From positions 1,674,001 through 1,738,000 of the forward strand of contig NZ_CP071405.1 of NCBI RefSeq assembly GCF_022647325.1: 64,000 bases of DNA. The letters run 5' to 3'. The notes under the pieces were generated by a model that made no database searches, had not been told where the DNA came from, and saw only the letters and a program-made list of their open reading frames with translations. Position 1 is the stretch's first letter. Every line of letters starts with the position of its first letter. The stretch comes from Pantoea deleyi (lineage in GTDB: Bacteria; Pseudomonadota; Gammaproteobacteria; Enterobacterales; Enterobacteriaceae). Positions 59,335 through 64,000 of the stretch are shown piece after piece. Position numbers and translations under genes: made by a program.

Positions 59335-61398
59335 ATGAAAGCCCCCATCGCAAAAAAAATTCCTCATGAGATGACGCTGCACGGCGAGACGCGCATAGAC
59401 GACTACTACTGGCTGCGCGACGACAAACGTGAAAACAGCGAAGTCCTTGATTATCTGCGCGCCGAGAACAATTACGGCAAAAAGATCATGTCATCACAGC
59501 AGCCGCTGCAGGAGCGGGTGTTAAAAGAGATCATCGATCGGCTGCCGCCCGAAGATCACTCGGTGCCCTATGTAAAAAATGGCTACCGCTATCAGAGCCG
59601 TTATCAGAGCGGTAATGAGTACCCGGCCTATTATCGCCAGCCCGCCGCGAGTGACGAGTCGGGGGAGTGGACTCTGCTGCTGGACGCCAATCAGCGCGCC
59701 TCGCACAGTGAGTTTTACACCATGGGTGCGCTGCATATCAGCCCGGATAATCGCCTGATGGCGCTGGCGGAAGATTTTCTGTCGCGACGCCAGTATGGTA
59801 TTCGCTTTCGCAACCTTGAGAGCGGCAGCTGGTATCCTGAGGTGCTGAGCAACGCCTCCTCCAGCTTCGCCTGGGGCAACGATTCGCGCACCGTCTACTA
59901 TGTGCGCAAGCATCCGCAGACGCTGCTCTCCTATCAGGTCTGGCGTCATGAACTGGGCACGCCGCAGTCAGATGATCAGCTGGTCTATGAAGAGCAGGAT
60001 GACACCTATCATCTCAGCGTCCATAAAAGCACCTCCAAACAGTTCATCATGATCGCGCTCTACAGCACCAACACCAGCGAAATCCAGCTGATTGATGCTA
60101 ATTTTCCCGACGCGCAGCCGCATGTCTTTCTGCCGCGCCGCCGCGATCATGAGTACAGCATCGATCATTACGATCACCAGTTTTTTATTCGCTCTAACCG
60201 GGAAGGCAAAAACTTCGGGCTTTATCGCAGCCGTTATCTGGACGAGTCGCGCTGGGAGACGCTGATCCCGGCGCGGGAGTCGGTGGTGATGGAAGATTTT
60301 CAGCTGTTCCGCGACTGGCTGGTGGTTGAGGAGCGTCAGCGCGGCTTAACCAGCCTGCGGCAGATCAACTGGGCCAGCGGCGAAACCAGCGGTATCGCCT
60401 TTGACGATCCGACCTATGTCACCTGGCTGGCCTACAACCCTTCGCCACGCACCAGCAAACTGCGTTACGGCTACTCATCGATGACCACGCCGACCACGCT
60501 GTTTGAGCTGGACATGGACACCGGCGAACGGCGCATCCTGAAACAGAGCGCGGTGAAGGGCTTCAACGCAGATGATTACCGGAGCGAGCATCACTGGATC
60601 AAGGTCAGCGACGGCACTGAAGTCCCGGTGTCGCTGGTCTATCACCGTAAACACTATCAGCCGGGGCAGAACCCGATGCTGGTCTACGGCTACGGCGCCT
60701 ACGGCAGCAGCATGGACGCCGATTTCAGCGTCAGCCGCCTGAGCCTGCTGGATCGCGGCTTCGTCTATGCGCTGATCCAGGTGCGCGGCGGCGGCGAGCT
60801 GGGACAGCAGTGGTATGACGGTGGCCGCCTGCTCAACAAAATGAACAGCTTCACCGATTTTATTGAGGTGACGGAGGCGCTGGTGGCACGCGGATTCGGC
60901 CATCCCGATCGGCTTTATGCGATGGGTGGCAGCGCGGGCGGGCTGTTAATGGGCGGGGTGATTAACCTGGCACCGCAACAGTTTCACGGGGTCGTGGCGC
61001 AGGTGCCGTTTGTGGATGTGGTCACGACAATGCTCGATGAGTCGATCCCGCTGACGACCGGCGAGTATGACGAGTGGGGGAATCCCAACGATCCGGAGTA
61101 CTACCACTACATCCGCCAGTACAGCCCTTATGACAACGTGGAGGCGAAAGCCTATCCCCATCTGCTGGTTACCACCGGACTGCACGATTCGCAGGTGCAG
61201 TACTGGGAGCCAGCGAAATGGGTGGCGAAGCTGAGATCGCTGAAAACCGACAATAACCTGCTGCTGCTCTGCACCGACATGGATGCCGGGCACGGCGGTA
61301 AGTCGGGACGCTACAAAGCTTACGAGGGGATTGCGATGGAATATACCTTCCTGCTGGGGCTGGCGCAGGGCACGTTGCCGCCAGCCCAGGATTACTGA
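59335..61398 (+). CDS. ptrB: Oligopeptidase B (protease II)
   Basis: Prolyl-oligopeptidase-family serine peptidase that cuts small peptides after Arg or Lys in the cytoplasm. The 687-residue protein has an N-terminal beta-propeller (about 75-400) and an alpha/beta-hydrolase domain with the catalytic Ser in [13 protein letters not shown], the Asp in the [12 protein letters not shown] block and the His in [10 protein letters not shown]. The acidic EYDEWG segment fits basic-residue specificity. Its 3' end overlaps convergent exoX by 7 bp. Confidence 0.95.
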   Translation: MKAPIAKKIPHEMTLHGETRIDDYYWLRDDKRENSEVLDYLRAENNYGKKIMSSQQPLQERVLKEIIDRLPPEDHSVPYVKNGYRYQSRYQSGNEYPAYYRQPAASDESGEWTLLLDANQRASHSEFYTMGALHISPDNRLMALAEDFLSRRQYGIRFRNLESGSWYPEVLSNASSSFAWGNDSRTVYYVRKHPQTLLSYQVWRHELGTPQSDDQLVYEEQDDTYHLSVHKSTSKQFIMIALYSTNTSEIQLIDANFPDAQPHVFLPRRRDHEYSIDHYDHQFFIRSNREGKNFGLYRSRYLDESRWETLIPARESVVMEDFQLFRDWLVVEERQRGLTSLRQINWASGETSGIAFDDPTYVTWLAYNPSPRTSKLRYGYSSMTTPTTLFELDMDTGERRILKQSAVKGFNADDYRSEHHWIKVSDGTEVPVSLVYHRKHYQPGQNPMLVYGYGAYGSSMDADFSVSRLSLLDRGFVYALIQVRGGGELGQQWYDGGRLLNKMNSFTDFIEVTEALVARGFGHPDRLYAMGGSAGGLLMGGVINLAPQQFHGVVAQVPFVDVVTTMLDESIPLTTGEYDEWGNPNDPEYYHYIRQYSPYDNVEAKAYPHLLVTTGLHDSQVQYWEPAKWVAKLRSLKTDNNLLLLCTDMDAGHGGKSGRYKAYEGIAMEYTFLLGLAQGTLPPAQDY

Positions 61399-62063
61399 GG
61401 CTCGGTCAGGTATTTTCGCAGCGCCTGTCGCAACGGCGGGCGCAGGTCGCTGACATTCTCCAGCACCCACTTCAGGTAGCCCGGATCCTTGCGGGCAATC
61501 ACCGCGATCGCCTGGCCGCGATATTTGCCGAACGGCAGGATGTCGTCGCGCTGGGCTGCCGGTTGTGAACGGACAATCATTTCGGACGCGCTCCAGCCCG
61601 AGGTCTCCATGATCCGGATCAGCAGCGCCGCCGTGACATAGCAGTCATAGAGCGCGCGGTGGGCATGCAGATCGGCAGGGGGCGTCACATCCAGCTTCAG
61701 CGAATGACGCAGCGCCTGATTGCCATACTTAATGCCCGGCCAGAGCTGACGCGCCAGCTGCATCGTGCAGATCCATTCGCCAAACATCTCCGGCAGCATC
61801 CTGCGGTCAAAGCTGGCGTTGTGCGCCACGTAAAAAGCGCTGCCGTAATAGCGCGGAATCGCCTCTTCAATGGTCGGTTTACCGGCCACCATCGCTTCGG
61901 TGATGCGATGCACCGCCATCGCCTGACGGCTGATCGGGCGGTCAGGCAGGATGAGGTCGCTCATGGGATTCACAATCTGCCCATCCACCACATCCACGGA
62001 GGCGACTTCGACCACGCCGCCCTGCAGGCCGCAGGTTTCGGTATCGATAACGCGAAACATCAT
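61392..62063 (-). CDS. exoX: Exodeoxyribonuclease X
   Basis: DnaQ-family 3'-5' exonuclease used in mismatch repair and recombination. The 223-residue protein has the DEDDh acidic residues in [19 protein letters not shown] and the [13 protein letters not shown] block. The C-terminal part ([19 protein letters not shown]) matches the family. Two tandem ATGs are possible. The start overlaps the holE stop, so the two are coupled. Its 3' end overlaps ptrB by 7 bp in the opposite direction. Confidence 0.94.
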   Translation of the reverse strand: MMFRVIDTETCGLQGGVVEVASVDVVDGQIVNPMSDLILPDRPISRQAMAVHRITEAMVAGKPTIEEAIPRYYGSAFYVAHNASFDRRMLPEMFGEWICTMQLARQLWPGIKYGNQALRHSLKLDVTPPADLHAHRALYDCYVTAALLIRIMETSGWSASEMIVRSQPAAQRDDILPFGKYRGQAIAVIARKDPGYLKWVLENVSDLRPPLRQALRKYLTEPQ

Positions 62064-62293
62064 GATTTCATCTTCGGTTCATAAGGCAGACGCGACAGGC
62101 TGAGTGAGGCCTGGCGATAGTGCATCAGACGCTGACGGAACCAGTCGCGCAGCGCTTCGGGCTGCTCCTGCACGACCATCTCGGCCACCACCGGCATGTT
62201 GTAGCGCTCTTTAAACGCCACGCCCGCGGCCGCCAGATCGACATTAATCCTGTCTTTCTCTTCCTGGGTCAGTCGGGCAAGGTTATGACTCAT
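62060..62293 (-). CDS. holE: DNA polymerase III theta subunit
   Basis: Theta binds and stabilises the epsilon proofreading subunit of DNA polymerase III. The 77-residue protein (E. coli 76) is recognised by [19 protein letters not shown], the [16 protein letters not shown] helix and the C-terminus [16 protein letters not shown] precedes ATG 62293. The longer frame from 62410 is not supported. It overlaps exoX, grouping two DNA-end-processing partners in one operon. Confidence 0.95.
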   Translation of the reverse strand: MSHNLARLTQEEKDRINVDLAAAGVAFKERYNMPVVAEMVVQEQPEALRDWFRQRLMHYRQASLSLSRLPYEPKMKS

Positions 62294-62444
62294 AATATTC
62301 TCCTGAGGACAGCGGGCAAAAGTAATGTTTTCGACGGTCTGAATCAAGGATAAAGGATCGCATCGCTGGCCTCGACAGTGCAAATACAGCAGCGTATCCT
62401 TTTGCCTCATTTGTCGCCCCGGCGGCGGTTAAAAGGATGATCTT

Positions 62445-62822
62445 ATGCAGAAAAAACGTATTTCTCGTGTGGTTATTGCGCTGATGGCCGCCGGGACGAT
62501 GGCATTCAGCTCGCTGGCTGCCGCACACGCGCATCTTCGTTCCTCGGCCCCGGCTGACAATGCGCAGGTGGCCGCTTCCCCCGATACCCTGACGCTGACT
62601 TTCAGTGAAGATATCGAAGCGGCCTTCAGCGGCGTGACGCTGGTGGACAGCCATCAGAAGCCCGTTGCCACCGATAAAGCCCGCGTGGCCGCTGACCAGA
62701 AAAAGCAGCTGATTGTGGGCCTGTCGCAGCCGCTGAAGGCGGGAGATTATCAGGTTAACTGGCATGTCCTGTCGGTCGATGGACACAAAACGGCCGGACA
62801 CTATCGCTTCAGCGTGAAGTAA
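62445..62822 (+). CDS. yobA: CopC-domain periplasmic protein YobA
   Basis: A 125-residue periplasmic CopC-like protein with a signal peptide (about 1-28). The mature chain then begins near the HAHLRSSAPAD segment, whose first His is the usual copper ligand. A further ligand His is in WHVLSVDGHK. CopC proteins bind copper and work with CopD-type membrane partners. yebZ (CopD-like) starts 5 bp downstream, followed by yebY, the same order as in E. coli. Confidence 0.93.
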   Translation: MQKKRISRVVIALMAAGTMAFSSLAAAHAHLRSSAPADNAQVAASPDTLTLTFSEDIEAAFSGVTLVDSHQKPVATDKARVAADQKKQLIVGLSQPLKAGDYQVNWHVLSVDGHKTAGHYRFSVK

Positions 62823-62827
62823 GGCCG

Positions 62828-63703
62828 GTGACTACCCTCTGGATAGTGTTGCGGGCGTTGCACTTCGCCGCCGTGATGCTGCTGACGGGCAGCGCCTGTT
62901 TCAGCGCGCTGCTGGCGCCGCGGCGTTATCGTCCGCAACTGACCGGGCGACTCTTTCCGCTGATAAGAGGGAGTGCCTGGCTGGCGCTGCTCACTGCGCT
63001 GGCGATGCTGGCCTGTCAGAATGTGCTGATGAGCGGTGACAGCACGCATCTGGCCGACGCCGCTATCTGGATGGCGGTACTGAGCACGCATTTTGGTACG
63101 GTCTGGCAGGGTGAGATCCTGTTCAGCCTGCTGGCCGCTGGCGCCCTGTTCGTGACCGGCAGCGTTCGCTCTCCACTGCTTTTGCTGGCGGGCGTACTGC
63201 AACTGGTCGCAATGGCCCTGATTGGGCACGCCGCGATGCGCGATGGCTGGGCCGGCGTGCTGCAGCCGTTCAACCATGCGCTGCATCTGATAGCGTCCGC
63301 GTTCTGGGCTGGGGGGTTACTGCCCCTGTTGCTGCTGATGCGCGAAGCGCGTCAGATTGATCGCCGCACCGATGCTATCCGCACCATGATGCGGTTTTCA
63401 CGCTACGGGCACCTGGCGGTGGCGCTGACGCTGCTGAGCGGGGTCATTAACAGCCTGATGATCGCGGGCTGGCCGCTGGCCCGGCAGGACTCGCGCTATA
63501 TTGAGTTGCTGCTGTACAAAGTATTGCTGGTTGCCCTGATGGTCGGCGTGGCGCTGTTTAACCGTTACTGGCTGGTTCCGCGCTTTCGTCTGGCGGGCAG
63601 CGGAACGCAGCAGAAATTTATTCGCATGACGCAGCTTGAACTGCTGCTGGCGTGCGGAGTGGTTGGGCTGGTCAGCGTTTTTGCCACGCTGTCGCCAGCC
63701 TGA
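62828..63703 (+). CDS. yebZ: CopD-family membrane protein YebZ
   Basis: A 291-residue inner-membrane protein of the CopD family with about eight spans, proposed to take part in copper uptake or handling with the CopC-like YobA. Histidines in spans ([38 protein letters not shown]) are likely metal ligands. The start is GTG 5 bp after yobA. It is followed by yebY 26 bp later. Confidence 0.92.
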   Translation: MTTLWIVLRALHFAAVMLLTGSACFSALLAPRRYRPQLTGRLFPLIRGSAWLALLTALAMLACQNVLMSGDSTHLADAAIWMAVLSTHFGTVWQGEILFSLLAAGALFVTGSVRSPLLLLAGVLQLVAMALIGHAAMRDGWAGVLQPFNHALHLIASAFWAGGLLPLLLLMREARQIDRRTDAIRTMMRFSRYGHLAVALTLLSGVINSLMIAGWPLARQDSRYIELLLYKVLLVALMVGVALFNRYWLVPRFRLAGSGTQQKFIRMTQLELLLACGVVGLVSVFATLSPA

Positions 63704-63729
63704 AATCGTTAAGAGAGAAAAGGGTCTTT

Positions 63730-64000
63730 ATGTTGCTGAAGAAAGTGGTCCCCGCAATCCTGTTGTTATCCCTCTGCGGCCAGGCGCTGGCGGCACAAAT
63801 CATTACCGTCAGCCGCTTTGAGATTGGCAAGGAGAAGTGGCCCTTCAATCGTGAAGAGGTGATGCTGACCTGCGAGAAAGATGGGGCGCTGTTTGCCATC
63901 AACCCGAGCACCCTGATGCAATATCCGCTGAACGACATCGCAGACCAGCTGTTTAAGAACAAACAGGTGAAAGCGCAGCCAATCAGCGTGATTCAGAGCG
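63730..64000 (+). CDS. yebY: YebY, DUF2511 periplasmic protein (3' end cut by window)
   Basis: The first 90 codons of a DUF2511 protein that belongs to the yobA-yebZ-yebY set, described in E. coli as induced by copper. It has a signal peptide (about 1-21, ending GQALA) and the start of the mature domain, with [11 protein letters not shown] and [29 protein letters not shown] lies upstream of the ATG. The frame is open at the window edge, so the end is not seen. Confidence 0.9.
   Translation, partial: MLLKKVVPAILLLSLCGQALAAQIITVSRFEIGKEKWPFNREEVMLTCEKDGALFAINPSTLMQYPLNDIADQLFKNKQVKAQPISVIQS

Overview
The window is chromosomal DNA from a GC-rich enterobacterium. Gene order and protein sequences fit Pantoea or a close Erwiniaceae relative: otsBA next to flhDC, three tandem chemoreceptors inside the che cluster, no edd beside zwf/eda, and an otherwise E. 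coli-like order from argS to yebY. It is almost entirely core genome. I see no rRNA, tRNA, prophage, insertion sequence or CRISPR array.

Layout. 0-5 kb: msrA, a flavin reductase-like gene, then a polymyxin-resistance locus (eptA-pmrA-pmrB) facing a 39-codon membrane-peptide gene that has its own PmrA box. 5.4-7.6 kb: trehalose synthesis (otsBA). 7.6-26.3 kb: motility and chemotaxis, with a 1-kb regulatory region, flhDC, motAB-cheAW, three MCPs, cheRBYZ and flhBAE. 26.4-31 kb: a frameshifted small gene, an aldo/keto reductase, a LysR regulator, argS and an unannotated 40-residue membrane protein. 31.3-40 kb: yecM, a MalY/PatB-type lyase, cutC, an unknown exported protein, gldA, a LysE-type exporter, cmoAB (tRNA wobble modification), a MAPEG protein and yecE. 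40-45.6 kb: aspS, nudB, yebC and ruvCAB. 45.6-50.6 kb: the zinc importer znuBC/znuA with a Zur operator, mepM and lpxM. 50.7-58.4 kb: an MdfA-type exporter and central carbon metabolism (pykA, hexR, zwf, eda), then purT. 58.5-64 kb: yebE, ptrB, exoX-holE and yobA-yebZ-yebY, the last cut by the window end.

How it works together. The flagellar block is a textbook hierarchy readable in the DNA. flhDC has a perfect CRP site, a matching -10 and an RcsAB box just downstream of the inferred start. FliA (sigma-28) promoters precede the three receptors. A further sigma-28 promoter lies inside the 3' end of flhC and runs into a terminator ahead of motA, the arrangement of the MotR small RNA. Another good sigma-28 promoter sits about 770 bp upstream of flhD with no known product. 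The Rcs system probably acts twice here: on flhDC, and through two near-identical TAAGA-N4-TCTTA palindromes upstream of the 40-residue membrane protein. The pmr locus combines an iron-sensor-type PmrB, the lipid A modifier EptA and a PmrR-like peptide.

The strongest leads for something new are the two small membrane proteins with their own stress-regulator boxes (PmrA, Rcs), the orphan sigma-28 promoter upstream of flhDC, the frameshifted gene after flhE and the YD-repeat-like exported protein. All assignments come from reading the sequence and from memory of the families; no database search was run.
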